Source: Lactiplantibacillus brownii (GTDB lineage Bacteria; Bacillota; Bacilli; Lactobacillales; Lactobacillaceae). Taken from it: a DNA stretch of 64,000 nt. Shown here piece by piece: positions 1 through 9,028 of this stretch. The notes under the pieces were generated by a model. It saw only the letters and a list, made by a program, of their open reading frames with translations, made no database searches and was not told the DNA's origin. Position 1 is the stretch's first letter. Every line of letters begins with the position of its first letter. The stretch lies in NCBI RefSeq assembly GCF_031085375.1, contig NZ_JAVCWF010000001.1, positions 1,798,001 to 1,862,000 on the forward strand, written 5' to 3'. Position numbers and translations under genes: made by a program.

Positions 1-593
1 CTGCAGTTGCGGCAGGTGCCAAACGGATTGAACTAAATGACAATTTAGCTGTCGGTGGCACCACGGTTAGTCGCGGTGTTATGGCGGAAGCAGCGAAGTA
101 CACCCAGGAACATGGGGTTAGCCTCGTCGCGATGATTCGCCCACGTGGTGGGAACTTTGTTTATAATGATACCGAACTAAAGATCATGGAAGCTGATTTG
201 CTCCAAGCCCAAGCTTTGGGCGTTGACGCAGTAACTTTTGGCGCGTTAACTAAAGCTGGCAAACTTGATACCGAAGCCATGGCATTACTCGTGGGCGCTG
301 CTGGTGGCATGAGTGTCGTTTTCCACATGGCCTTTGATGCGCTGGCCCCTGATCAACAAGCTAGCGCAATCGACTGGTTAGTTGATCACCAAGTGGACCG
401 CATTCTCACACACGGTGGCCCATTAACCAAACCAATTGCGGCCTGTGTGCCACAACTGCAAGCAACGCTTAAATTAGCAGCCGGTCGCATTCAGATTCTG
501 CCCGGTGGTGGCATTACTGCCGCTAATGTCGACGAATTAACAAGTACGTTGAACGTCAAACAAGCACACGGCACCAAGATAATCGCTTATTAG
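1..593 (+). CDS. cutC: CutC family copper homeostasis protein (5' end outside window)
   Basis: The reading frame is open from the first bases of the window, so the N-terminus lies upstream; the ATG at 81 is internal. The visible part carries CutC-family signatures: an ERIEL-like segment (KRIELNDN), the MIRPRGG motif, and near the C-terminus a HGG and a PGGGI glycine segment typical of this TIM-barrel fold. CutC is linked to copper tolerance, but its biochemical activity is not settled. The gene ends before a structured repeat and a bidirectional terminator shared with the convergent pseudouridine synthase gene. Confidence 0.85.
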   Translation, partial: AVAAGAKRIELNDNLAVGGTTVSRGVMAEAAKYTQEHGVSLVAMIRPRGGNFVYNDTELKIMEADLLQAQALGVDAVTFGALTKAGKLDTEAMALLVGAAGGMSVVFHMAFDALAPDQQASAIDWLVDHQVDRILTHGGPLTKPIAACVPQLQATLKLAAGRIQILPGGGITAANVDELTSTLNVKQAHGTKIIAY

Positions 594-605
594 TTTGTAT
601 TTCAA

Positions 606-737
606 AGCAAAAAGAGTGGAACAAAAGGCGGTCTGCTACCGAGCATAGCCTAGAAAGTCGAATGATTGGCATTTTCAATCGTTCGACTTTCGTAGCTAGG
701 CGGAGGTCGCAGCCTTTTGTTCCACGTTTCGGCTATA
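606..737 (-). repeat. Structured repeat, complete copy A
   Basis: Read on the minus strand it starts with ATAGCCGAAACGTG (736 to 723). Outer arms are 712-725 and 616-629 (14 nt, perfectly complementary, GTGGAACAAAAGGC type). Inner arms are 676-690 and 654-668 (15 nt, one mismatch at position 10) with a 7-nt loop. The outer stem is followed on the minus strand by a short T run (CTCTTTTTGC), which resembles a terminator end. The element lies between convergent cutC and rluD, past the rluD terminator. It has the same architecture as the copy at 37830 but unrelated arm sequences. Confidence 0.75.
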
Positions 738-752
738 ACTATTAGAAATACC

Positions 753-788
753 AAAATGAGTCTGGGTTTTTCCCAGACTCATTTTTTT
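753..788. terminator. Bidirectional intrinsic terminator between cutC and rluD
   Basis: Stem GAGTCTGGG / CCCAGACTC with a 5-nt T loop, flanked by an A run and a T run, so it can end transcription from both sides. The stem resembles the outer ends of the IS element at 4121 and 5960. Confidence 0.85.
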
Positions 789-823
789 GGTTTCAACCCT
801 TTTCTATCTCGTAAAATAGCCCC

Positions 824-1708
824 TTAACCACCAATCAGCCGGACAATATCTGGCGGTAATGGCGCAAAAGTTGTTAAATCGGCTTCAATGAATGGATCAT
901 AAAACTGTAGCTGCATACAATGGAGCGCTTGGCGGTCAATCAACGGACTGGTCGGTCCACCGTATAATTCGTCGCCGATCAACGGATGACCAGCGTGAGC
1001 AAAATGAACCCGAATCTGATGCGTCCGCCCTGTGTGTAGTCGCACACGGACGACCGTCATTTCAGGTAACCGTTTGACAACCCAATACTCCGTCAGTGAA
1101 GCCCTTCCAGTTGGCGTAATCGTTCGTTTAATAAACGAATCAGCAGCGCGACCAATCGGTTGATCTAACCAACCATGATCCGCAACTAGGCTGCCGCTTA
1201 CGACCGCCAGATACATTTTACGCATCGCATGCGCTTTGAGCTGACGATCAATAATCGAATGTGCAAAATGATGTTTAGCAAATAACACGATACCACTTGT
1301 ATCACGATCCAATCGCGTGGTGATGTGTACGACTTCATTATCATAATGTTGGGCTTGATAGTACCCTTTGACCCGATTCGCCAGCGTATTATTCGGTAGT
1401 CGATGCGCCGGCACTGAAGCGACCCCCGCTGGCTTATTAACAATTAAATAATCGCGATCTTCATACAAAATATTCAGTGGCAATGTGGAAGGCCCTAAAT
1501 GATCGTTGCCGATCTCATCTGGCGTCACCATTGTGACCGTCTCGCCACCAGTAAGCAGTTGAATCGCTAACACCGCTCGCCCATTAACCAGGATTGCGCC
1601 GCCATGAAACTTCACCTTTTTTAATAGGCTTCGCGTCACCCCATGTTCAAAGAGTACGGTCTTAACTTTGATCGGCTCGGTGGCTGTATTTGTCCACATA
1701 AACCTCAT
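824..1708 (-). CDS. RluD-family RNA pseudouridine synthase (YjbO type)
   Basis: A 294-residue protein with an N-terminal S4-like region and the RluA/RluD catalytic core. The catalytic segment reads [16 protein letters not shown], with the HRLDRxTSG-type aspartate. GRTHQIRVH and [11 protein letters not shown] further on are also family motifs. It converts specific uridines of rRNA to pseudouridine. Its ATG overlaps the nadK stop by four bases (ATGA), so the two are translationally coupled, in the order relQ-nadK-rluD known from Bacillus subtilis yjbM-ppnK-yjbO. An ATG three codons on (1699) is an alternative start. Confidence 0.9.
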   Translation of the reverse strand: MRFMWTNTATEPIKVKTVLFEHGVTRSLLKKVKFHGGAILVNGRAVLAIQLLTGGETVTMVTPDEIGNDHLGPSTLPLNILYEDRDYLIVNKPAGVASVPAHRLPNNTLANRVKGYYQAQHYDNEVVHITTRLDRDTSGIVLFAKHHFAHSIIDRQLKAHAMRKMYLAVVSGSLVADHGWLDQPIGRAADSFIKRTITPTGRASLTEYWVVKRLPEMTVVRVRLHTGRTHQIRVHFAHAGHPLIGDELYGGPTSPLIDRQALHCMQLQFYDPFIEADLTTFAPLPPDIVRLIGG

Positions 1709-2508
1709 TTTTCGTCCAATCCAATGAAGGAAGTGCCAACTCGTTTCCAGAAACGGTTATGACGATGCTGGGCAAAGGCAATCCGGCGATTAGCAATGGA
1801 ATAGCAAATTTGCTGAATTGGCCGTGGCTGAGTATCCATTTGATCGGCCGTAAAAATGAAATGCGACTGTTGCTGCGGCTTGATGGTAATCGTTTCATAT
1901 GGCGCCACAATGACTGGCGATCCCAAAGTTCGGAAGACGCGGTTATTAATTGACGCAATTTCAGCCATTTGGAGCGCATCCAAACGCGGATGGATCACCG
2001 CACCACCAACTGACTTGTTATAAGCCGTGGAGCCAGTGGGCGTTGAGACACACAACCCGTCGCCTCGAAAACGTTCAAAAAGTTCATCTTGAATATAGAC
2101 ATCCGCCACCATGGTGCTCCCAAGCTTTTTAAGCGTCGATTCATTCAACGCTAAATAATGATCCGTTTCGCCGGTATCCGCATACTTGATCTCAACTGAT
2201 AACAGTGGATAAGTGACGGATTGGCCGTTATCATGTTGCAACCCATCAACGAGCTGATCGATCTCATAGTCTCGCCAGTCGGTATAGAAGCCTAAATGCC
2301 CCGTATGAACCCCGACAAACCGAACTTGATCAACCATGTCGCTATAGTGATGGAAAGCCGACAAGAGCGTCCCATCGCCCCCTACGGACAACACAACATT
2401 TGGCTGATAATCATCAATTTCAAAACCAGCGGCCACTAGCTTGGTATGTAATTCTGCCGCGACTTTTTTGGTTTTGGGATTAGAATTTGCAAATATGGTT
2501 ACTTTCAT
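1705..2508 (-). CDS. nadK: NAD kinase
   Basis: 267 residues, the usual length for Firmicute NAD kinases. The GGDGTLL motif near residue 44 binds the nucleotide phosphates, an ALNEST segment follows, and TPTGSTAYN is the second glycine-rich signature. The enzyme phosphorylates NAD to NADP in the cytosol. It overlaps relQ upstream and rluD downstream by ATGA, so this is a tight three-gene operon. Pairing an NADP-forming enzyme with a small alarmone synthetase is conserved in Firmicutes. Confidence 0.95.
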   Translation of the reverse strand: MKVTIFANSNPKTKKVAAELHTKLVAAGFEIDDYQPNVVLSVGGDGTLLSAFHHYSDMVDQVRFVGVHTGHLGFYTDWRDYEIDQLVDGLQHDNGQSVTYPLLSVEIKYADTGETDHYLALNESTLKKLGSTMVADVYIQDELFERFRGDGLCVSTPTGSTAYNKSVGGAVIHPRLDALQMAEIASINNRVFRTLGSPVIVAPYETITIKPQQQSHFIFTADQMDTQPRPIQQICYSIANRRIAFAQHRHNRFWKRVGTSFIGLDEK

Positions 2509-3170
2509 GGTTCCTGATCTTCCTTTGTTGGTGACTGTGCGTCGGTTTGAGACCCTTTTCCATATGAAAAAAGGCTCTGTGCTTCTTGAATCTCTTCACG
2601 AATTTCGGACATTTCCTTATCCAAACTGAAAGCGGCTTCAGCCGCTCGTTGCAGCCGCTGACTCAAATTTTCTGGAAAGTCCCCTTGATATTTGTAGTTT
2701 AATGAGTGTTCGATGGTCGCCCAAAAATTCATGGCTAACGTCCGCACTTGGATTTCGGCCAGAATTTTTTTCTCACCGCCGACCATCTGGACTGGATATT
2801 CAATCACGATGTGGTAAGAACGGTAGCCTGATGGCTTTTCATTACTAATATAATCACGTTCTTCTAAAATCGTCATATCGGTCCGTTTGCGTAATAGATC
2901 GACCACTTGATAAATGTCTTCCACGAATTGACACATGATGCGCAATCCGGCGATGTCCTGCATATCTTGTTCTAAGCGATCTTCTTGAACTTTACGCCGC
3001 ACCATTTTTTCCTTGATGCTATCAACCGGTTTGACCCGTCCCGTCACAAACTCGATAGGTTCATGTTGACTCAAATCACGAAATTGCTTGCGCATTCCCC
3101 GCAACTTGACCTTTAACTCATCAACGGCCTGTTGATAGGGTAATAAAAAATGATTCCAATCTTCCATCAA
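2505..3170 (-). CDS. relQ: Small alarmone synthetase RelQ
   Basis: 221 residues with a single RelA/SpoT nucleotidyltransferase domain and no HD hydrolase domain. The GYRSYH motif and the [17 protein letters not shown] segment are characteristic. The protein makes (p)ppGpp from ATP and GTP or GDP. The C-terminal part is charged and probably helical, as expected for the RelQ tetramer. First gene of the relQ-nadK-rluD operon; SD AGGTGCC precedes the ATG. Confidence 0.93.
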   Translation of the reverse strand: MMEDWNHFLLPYQQAVDELKVKLRGMRKQFRDLSQHEPIEFVTGRVKPVDSIKEKMVRRKVQEDRLEQDMQDIAGLRIMCQFVEDIYQVVDLLRKRTDMTILEERDYISNEKPSGYRSYHIVIEYPVQMVGGEKKILAEIQVRTLAMNFWATIEHSLNYKYQGDFPENLSQRLQRAAEAAFSLDKEMSEIREEIQEAQSLFSYGKGSQTDAQSPTKEDQEP

Positions 3171-3463
3171 GGCACCTCCGTTTCAAATCCATACCTTTAA
3201 AATTTTACCATATTTTGACAGAATAAAAAGCAATGGCTTCTTGGTTTAACAATTGACATTAACAACCTTACAAACCGAAGGGGGTGGAGCAGATTACTTT
3301 ACGAAACAAGGAATTCGGTGCATGATGACAGTCGAAGGTTTATTTAAAATAACGATTTTCGTTCGTAAATAAAACTTGTGCTGGAATTAAAAACTTGCAA
3401 ATACCTAGGTTCGTTTGGTATTCTGCACTATGACGCGAAACGAGAAAGTGGAGGAATTATGAC
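3171..3463. other. Divergent intergenic region relQ / spxH with structured spxH upstream DNA
   Basis: No gene is seen. It contains nested inverted repeats: GTTTATTTA / TAAATAAAAC around 3339-3374, and GTGC...GCAC with inner AATACC/GGTATT around 3379-3428, the latter overlapping the likely spxH promoter. I found no clean riboswitch or T-box. Confidence 0.5.
3395..3424 (+). promoter_or_regulatory. Probable sigma-A promoter of spxH
   Basis: TTGCAA at 3395-3400, 18-bp spacer, TATTCT at 3419-3424. The arms of a small palindrome overlap it. Confidence 0.55.
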
Positions 3464-4093
3464 GTGTTAGAAGTGTATTTATTTGTAAATCCATTGGCGA
3501 CACAATGTGTGCGCGATGAACAAAATGTGTTGCGGCTGGCCAATGATTCGGATAAGCAAATTCAATTCCAATTCGTACCCTTATTGAATATCAATGTGGT
3601 ACAAAAGGCGCTAAAAAATCAAGGCTTCAAGAGTTCCGATTGGCAAGCTCAAAATCAACAATCACAGACGCTCTATCGGGTGATTCTTGACTATAAAGCG
3701 GCTTTATTCCAAGGCAAAAAGCGTGGTCGTAATTTCTTAATTGCGATGCAAGCTGCCATGTTAAAAGCTGGTCAACATTATTCAGAAGACTTGGTCAAAA
3801 CGGTTGCGGCTGAAAGTCACATTGATTTGGATATGTTTATGGAAGATCGTAATAGTAAGTTGGCCAAACAAGCTTTCCACGCTGATCAACGATTGGCTTC
3901 GGAAATGAACATTACAGAGGCCTCCTCAGCAGTCGTTTTTGATTGTGATCAATACGACTACGGGGTATTATTGGAACATTTTAACTATGCCACCTTGTTT
4001 GATTTAGTTAACGGTCATTTGGATCCATTCCACGAGTTAACCCATCGTACCAACTGTGCTGCTTTAGATGGCAGCCAGCTCCACGTTTTATAA
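3464..4093 (+). CDS. spxH: SpxH/YjbH adaptor, DsbA-like fold
   Basis: 209 residues related to the DsbA/FrnE thioredoxin-fold family, with the YLFVNPLATQC opening typical of YjbH. In B. subtilis and staphylococci this protein is the adaptor that delivers the regulator Spx to ClpXP. Start GTG at 3464 is preceded by GGAGG with nine bases between. An ATG five bases upstream would give only a three-codon ORF (ATG ACG TGT TAG). The single cysteine near the N-terminus lacks the CxxC partner. The spx gene lies 6 kb away, so substrate and adaptor share this neighbourhood. Confidence 0.88.
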   Translation: MLEVYLFVNPLATQCVRDEQNVLRLANDSDKQIQFQFVPLLNINVVQKALKNQGFKSSDWQAQNQQSQTLYRVILDYKAALFQGKKRGRNFLIAMQAAMLKAGQHYSEDLVKTVAAESHIDLDMFMEDRNSKLAKQAFHADQRLASEMNITEASSAVVFDCDQYDYGVLLEHFNYATLFDLVNGHLDPFHELTHRTNCAALDGSQLHVL

Positions 4094-4154
4094 TTCAGGA
4101 ATTGCAATTATTCAAACGCTAAAGAGTCTGGGACAAAACTCCTGACTCACACGA

Positions 4155-4200
4155 AAAAGGTAGTTCTGAGAAATCATTTGATTTCTCAGAACTACCTTTT
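4155..4200 (+). terminator. Strong hairpin inside the left IS end
   Basis: 22-bp perfect stem (4155-4176 with 4179-4200), 2-nt loop, A run before and T run after. It would stop transcription entering from spxH before the transposase start at 4282. Confidence 0.8.
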
Positions 4201-4281
4201 TAAGCTTATGTACGCACAGAGATGACGATCCCTGCTATTCTTAAGGTGCTGAAGCCAAAAAGAAAAGAGGTCGTTAGCTCC

Positions 4282-5940
4282 ATGCAAATGAATTATACCA
4301 GTAATCAACCCACTTTGAAACTCAATCTAATTTGGCAACCTCAATCAACTCACGTTGCTTGGGCCATCAATGCCATTGTCAATGATATTCCGACTCACGT
4401 CATTAAGGCTAACTTAGCGGCGACCGGACGCCCCTCATACCCACCACAGTTACTACTAAAACTTTTCTTGTTTGGTTACTTACGACGTACTTTTTCAGGT
4501 AGAAAGCTCGTTCAAATGGCTAATGAAAACCTTGTGATGCGATGGTTTATTGGCAATCATTATGCCATTCCGAGTTATCGAACCCTCAACCGTTTTCGCA
4601 GTGATCCTAAGACTAAGCCGCTAATCACTGGGCTCTTCACGGCCTTTCGTGATTATCTAACAATGATCGGTCTTTTTGACGAATCCGCACTATTTATTGA
4701 TGGAACCAAAATTTTAGCTGATGCTAATAAATATAGTTTCGTTTGGCGTAGAGCTGTTGAAAAGGCTGAACCTAGACTCGATGGTAAAACCGCGCGGCTT
4801 TACCATGAATTAGTTGATTATCAAGTTAATGTGCCACAGTTGTCACCTAAAAGACAAGCGCTAACTGCCAAAGAGTTGGTTAAACTAACGACTGCTTTGA
4901 CCATAGCTATCAACGATTTAAATAAACGAGTTAAACAAGAAAAACCTAAACGTGGTGGCTCAGCTCTCAAACGCCGTCGCCGTAAATTGAAACACTTTCT
5001 CCACCAATTAACGAGTGATTATTTGCCACGTAAACAAAGATATGAGTTCGATAAAGCAACTTTCGGTGACCGTAATAGTTTCTCAAAGACTGATTTAGAT
5101 GCGACCTTTATGCGTATGAAAGAAGATCCTATGCTGAATGGTCAATTAAAGCCAGGCTATAACTTGCAAGTCGCCAGTCAAAATCAATTTGCACTCTATT
5201 ATCAGCTATTTCAACGACCGACTGATACTCGAACACTAATTCCATTTGTAAACCATATCTTCAAACAGACACCCAATGCTATTCACTGGATAGTCGCTGA
5301 TGCTGGTTACGGCAGTGAAACTAATTATCAAAAACTTACCGATGACTTCCAAGTCCACTATTTGATTCCTTATGGGATGTATGAAAAAGAACAAACTCGA
5401 GCCTACCACAAAGACCGCCGTAAAGTTGCTAACTGGCATTATGATGAAGCCAATGACAAATACACTGATCTAGACGGTATTACCTTTACTTTTCACAATT
5501 ATAGTACGCGTCATGACCATTATGGCTATAAAAAACAATTCAAAACTTATCGTACTGTCGAATACTTTGAAGATCCGAAACGAGAGAAACTTGCGACAAC
5601 AAAGAAAGGTAATCGCCGCCAAATAAGTATTAATTATAATTGGTTATACTTTAAAAATAGGGCTAAAGAACAACTAACTAGCAAGATTGGTCACGCATTG
5701 TATGTTCGTCGTAAGATTGAAATTGAACCGATCTTCGCTGATTTAAAGACTTACTTGAAATTCAAACGTTTTTCAGTACGTGGTCTAACTGCAACCAACA
5801 ATGAGATGGGGATTGCTTTAATGGCTGAAAATCTATCGAAACTATCTAAAATTGCTGGACAACCACATCTAAAACCAAAGAAAAGTGGTGTCAATCGCCA
5901 CAAACCGGCAATTGACACCACTTACTTATTTAGATTCTAG
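4282..5940 (+). CDS. IS1182-family DDE transposase
   Basis: About 552 residues from the ATG at 4282; an ATG at 4222 is in frame but lies before the typical N-terminus MQMNYTSNQ. An AGAGG sequence precedes 4282. The N-terminal DUF772-type region includes YPPQLLLKLFLFGYLRRTFSGRKL. The DDE core shows FIDGTKI (first Asp), WIVADAGYGSETNY (second Asp) and a late RRKIEIEPIFADLK glutamate region. It appears complete. The last codons form a 13-bp hairpin (5883-5895 with 5911-5923), so the C-terminal coding sequence doubles as a structure at the IS edge. Confidence 0.92.
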   Translation: MQMNYTSNQPTLKLNLIWQPQSTHVAWAINAIVNDIPTHVIKANLAATGRPSYPPQLLLKLFLFGYLRRTFSGRKLVQMANENLVMRWFIGNHYAIPSYRTLNRFRSDPKTKPLITGLFTAFRDYLTMIGLFDESALFIDGTKILADANKYSFVWRRAVEKAEPRLDGKTARLYHELVDYQVNVPQLSPKRQALTAKELVKLTTALTIAINDLNKRVKQEKPKRGGSALKRRRRKLKHFLHQLTSDYLPRKQRYEFDKATFGDRNSFSKTDLDATFMRMKEDPMLNGQLKPGYNLQVASQNQFALYYQLFQRPTDTRTLIPFVNHIFKQTPNAIHWIVADAGYGSETNYQKLTDDFQVHYLIPYGMYEKEQTRAYHKDRRKVANWHYDEANDKYTDLDGITFTFHNYSTRHDHYGYKKQFKTYRTVEYFEDPKREKLATTKKGNRRQISINYNWLYFKNRAKEQLTSKIGHALYVRRKIEIEPIFADLKTYLKFKRFSVRGLTATNNEMGIALMAENLSKLSKIAGQPHLKPKKSGVNRHKPAIDTTYLFRF

Positions 5941-5967
5941 GGTTTTGTCCCAGACTCTTTTTTGACC

Positions 5968-7776
5968 TTATTTTTTGATCAAACTTTCAAATTCTGTTAA
6001 ACGCTGTTCAAACACCTTAAAGGCCGCATCCAGATATGCTGTTTTCGTCATATCAACGCCCGCATTGCGCATCACTTCAATCGGAAATTCAGACGATCCC
6101 GCTTGTAAATAGCTCAGATACTTTTTAACCGCATCCGGTTGCTTTGTCGTGATGTGTTCCGCTAAGGTTGAAGCCGCTGCAAAGCCAGTAGCATACTGAT
6201 AAACATAATAATCATAATAAAAATGTGGAATTCGCGCCCACTCATCCGCAATCTGCGGATCACTGACCACGTTGTCCCCGTAATAATGTTTGTTTAGGGC
6301 AAGATAGTGCTCTGACAGTCGATCCGCGGTAAGGGACTCCCCAGCAGCCGCCTGCGTATGCAACCATTGTTCAAACTCAGCAAACTGGGTCTGACGGTAA
6401 ACGGTCCCCTTAAAACCATCGAGATAGTAATTTAAAACATATGCTCGGATTTTAGGATCAGTTTCAGTTGCCAAGAAATAGTCCGTTAACAAATTTTCAT
6501 TCGTTGTCGATGCAATTTCCGCCACAAAAATCGAATAATCCCCGTATTGATAAGGCTGATGATGCGTCGTTTGGTAAGAATGCATACTGTGCCCCATTTC
6601 ATGCACTAGCGTGTATAAATTATCAATATTATCCTGCCAATTAAGCAAGATATATGGCGCCGTATCATACATTCCCGAAGAATAAGCCCCGCTACGTTTG
6701 CCTTGATTTTCAACCACGTCAATCCAGCGGGAAGCAAATGCTGTCTTAACATGTTTAACGTAATCTGGTCCTAAGACTTTTAAGGCTTTAAGTGCCGTTG
6801 CTTGAGCTTGTTCGTAGGTATAGGTGAGTTCTGGTTTGCCCGTCAATGGCGTATACATATCGTACATATGTAACGCATCGACTTTTAAGATCGACTTGCG
6901 CAACGCAACATAGCGATGCAATAAGTCTAAGTGATCGTTCACCGAGTTCACTAAAGTGTCGTAGACGGTCGTTGGAATTTGATCAGTAGCCATCGCAGCC
7001 GTTCGTGCATCCGCATAATGATGGGCTTGAGCATCAAAATTATCCGCTTTCACTTGACTCGCCAAAGTTGAAGCCAGTGTCCGCCGAAACTGTGAGTAAA
7101 CTTGATACAATGCACTAAAAGCTTCTCGTCTAACTGCCGGCTTAACCGAGGCCAGCAAAACGCTGTAGACACCCTGCGATAATTTAACTGGTTCGCCCTG
7201 ATCATCATGAACAGTCGGAAAGTCGAAATCAGCATTGGTTAACACGCCAAAGGTCTTCGCCGAGGCATCAAAAATATCGCTTGCACCGGCTAATAGCGCT
7301 TCTTCACCTTCAGATAAAACATGGCCTTTTTGTAACCGGATCGTATCCAAAAAATGACGATAATCACGTAACTCAACATTTTCATCTAAGAATTGATCTA
7401 ATTGTGCCGATGTTAATTGTAAGATTGCGGGCTCCAACCAGGCCGTTGCGGCGGAAACTTTCGCCGTTAAACTTCCAGCTTGATCATCCAAGGCCTGATT
7501 CGCGCTATTCCCCGTATCCTGATCACTCTTTAAGCTGGCGTAAACGGCCACTTTTTCCAAACGACGTGTTAAGTCTAAAACGCCTTGCACACCCGCAAGC
7601 ACGGTTGTCGCTGAGTCTGTAAAAGCGGTTTTTAACGCGGCCACCGAGGCTAAACTGGCCTTTATTTTATTGACATCCGCCTCATAAGCAGCCGTCGTGG
7701 CATAGATTGGGGTCAGATCCCAGGTTAATTGAACTGGTACCGCCGCTCGAGTTGGTAGTTGTTTTGTTGCACCCAT
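5968..7776 (-). CDS. pepF: Oligoendopeptidase F (M3 zinc metallopeptidase)
   Basis: 602 residues, the usual PepF length. The zinc site is HEMGHSMHS (HExxH), followed by an ASTTNE glutamate-bearing segment typical of M3B. It cleaves peptides of roughly 7-17 residues in the cytosol. Start ATG at 7776 has GGAGG seven bases upstream. Gene order pepF-coiA-mecA-spx is common in lactobacilli. The IS element lies directly downstream. Confidence 0.95.
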   Translation of the reverse strand: MGATKQLPTRAAVPVQLTWDLTPIYATTAAYEADVNKIKASLASVAALKTAFTDSATTVLAGVQGVLDLTRRLEKVAVYASLKSDQDTGNSANQALDDQAGSLTAKVSAATAWLEPAILQLTSAQLDQFLDENVELRDYRHFLDTIRLQKGHVLSEGEEALLAGASDIFDASAKTFGVLTNADFDFPTVHDDQGEPVKLSQGVYSVLLASVKPAVRREAFSALYQVYSQFRRTLASTLASQVKADNFDAQAHHYADARTAAMATDQIPTTVYDTLVNSVNDHLDLLHRYVALRKSILKVDALHMYDMYTPLTGKPELTYTYEQAQATALKALKVLGPDYVKHVKTAFASRWIDVVENQGKRSGAYSSGMYDTAPYILLNWQDNIDNLYTLVHEMGHSMHSYQTTHHQPYQYGDYSIFVAEIASTTNENLLTDYFLATETDPKIRAYVLNYYLDGFKGTVYRQTQFAEFEQWLHTQAAAGESLTADRLSEHYLALNKHYYGDNVVSDPQIADEWARIPHFYYDYYVYQYATGFAAASTLAEHITTKQPDAVKKYLSYLQAGSSEFPIEVMRNAGVDMTKTAYLDAAFKVFEQRLTEFESLIKK

Positions 7777-7849
7777 ACAGGTCCCTCCAATTAAATTGAT
7801 ATAGACTAGCGTAACACATAATTTTATTAAACCTGATCAACAGGTTCGC

Positions 7850-8935
7850 TCAATGTTTTGACCAAGCCAACTGCCCCGCCTGAAGCTGCCAAACTCCCGC
7901 AACACGCCGGATCACTTTTGCGGCGGCCAACTCGGTAACTACAGCTGCAATTAATTGTGCCTGGAGCTCGTCTGATGCCAGCAAGCAAGGCCGCTGGGCC
8001 AAACATGGTGTTAAAGTTCGCCAAATTATAGCCAGTAGCTGGGCAGGTGTTCGCGTTGCCGGACCTTGGCGTAAAGTCACAAAAATATGGAGATACCAAG
8101 CTAAATAGGTGGTTTTTAGAATCGGCACTTTAGGCGCCATCATAAAGACCCAAAGTGGTAATTGCGCTAAAGTCCCGCCATGCCGATAACAATAAGTTTG
8201 TAACGTGACCATCGCTGGTTGCCGTTGTAAACGTCCCAGAATCAACCGATGTTGATAGTGCTCAAATTGTACGGGAACACGAATTGGTGGTGGAAAATTG
8301 GGCTGATAAGTCAATAATTCGGGCACCGAAACTTGTTTAGCCGCCCATCGTTGCCGCTGGTAGTTCAACCGTTCACCATCGACAACGGTCAAATTTAACA
8401 ATAATTGGCCCCCATTTGCGTTCGTACACCAATAAATTAGAAAGCAGCCCCAAGCATGATGATGTTGTAGAAACTTCAATGCCTTGGCGTTAGCCCTTAA
8501 TTGATGTTGATATGGCGAACCGAGTAGCCATAGCACACGATACCCATGCTCACGATAGCCTTTCGTCCGTTGCGTCAACTTTTCCACGGCGATCGGTGAG
8601 CACTGAAACTCTAAGGCCAGCGGCTGATGATTTCCGAGTTGCACCAACACATCCGGTCGTTGATGAATCGCTGGTAATCGCGCCTCTAGCTGCACCGTGT
8701 AGCCAGCCGCAGCAAACCACGCAGCTAATTGCTGCTTGCCTAATATATGTTCGGCAGTCTCACCTTCTGAAAAGGTCTCACAAGCTTGATTAGCTTTGTG
8801 TGCAAAATGCGCACTCATCACGGTCCCCCTTTTTAGCCGCACGGGCGCCTGACAACCAGGACAACGATACACACTTTTTCGATCAGCCGCGGTTGCAGCA
8901 ATCAATTGTGCGGACTGATTTTCAGCCATCAACAT
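7850..8935 (-). CDS. coiA: CoiA-like competence protein
   Basis: 361 residues. The N-terminus has a CPGCQAPVRLKRG zinc-ribbon-like CxxC and the SAHFAHK segment of CoiA. The central part (residues about 60-110) looks like a restriction-endonuclease-like core with E...RPDVLVQL...ALEFQCS. In streptococci CoiA is needed for processing of incoming DNA. Start: the ATG at 8935 has SD GGTGAG very close; the ATG two codons later (8929) has better spacing. It fits the complete comG operon found further right. Confidence 0.85.
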   Translation of the reverse strand: MLMAENQSAQLIAATAADRKSVYRCPGCQAPVRLKRGTVMSAHFAHKANQACETFSEGETAEHILGKQQLAAWFAAAGYTVQLEARLPAIHQRPDVLVQLGNHQPLALEFQCSPIAVEKLTQRTKGYREHGYRVLWLLGSPYQHQLRANAKALKFLQHHHAWGCFLIYWCTNANGGQLLLNLTVVDGERLNYQRQRWAAKQVSVPELLTYQPNFPPPIRVPVQFEHYQHRLILGRLQRQPAMVTLQTYCYRHGGTLAQLPLWVFMMAPKVPILKTTYLAWYLHIFVTLRQGPATRTPAQLLAIIWRTLTPCLAQRPCLLASDELQAQLIAAVVTELAAAKVIRRVAGVWQLQAGQLAWSKH

Positions 8936-8985
8936 ATCTCACCATCCCCTTTAGCACTCAACTACGTAAAAGGCTGGTTGTAACC

Positions 8986-9016
8986 ACAAAAAAAAGCCAA
9001 GCAAAATTGCTTGACT
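8986..9016 (-). terminator. Intrinsic terminator after mecA
   Basis: Minus-strand hairpin AGTCAAGCA / TGCTTGGCT followed by an eight-base T run. Confidence 0.75.
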
Positions 9017-9028
9017 CTCAAATGTTCA

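Larger units (their letters stand above)
4121..5960 (+). mobile_element. IS1182-family insertion sequence
   Basis: Bounded by perfect 19-bp inverted repeats: AAAGAGTCTGGGACAAAAC at 4121-4139 and its complement at 5942-5960. One transposase gene fills the interior and looks intact. A 22-bp hairpin sits just inside the left end, and a second hairpin overlaps the 3' end of the transposase gene. The two ends joined would form a textbook terminator with a T run, so the true IS tips may lie a few bases inside, within the loop of an older spxH/pepF terminator. No clear target duplication is visible. Confidence 0.85.

Noticed and set aside
3240..3460. T-box or riboswitch before spxH
   Set aside because: Hairpins are present but no T-box sequence, specifier loop or antiterminator pair can be seen, and the likely promoter lies after most of them.
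7827..8099. A 90-codon frame overlapping coiA
   Set aside because: It overlaps the clear coiA frame on the same strand and has no SD or family features.
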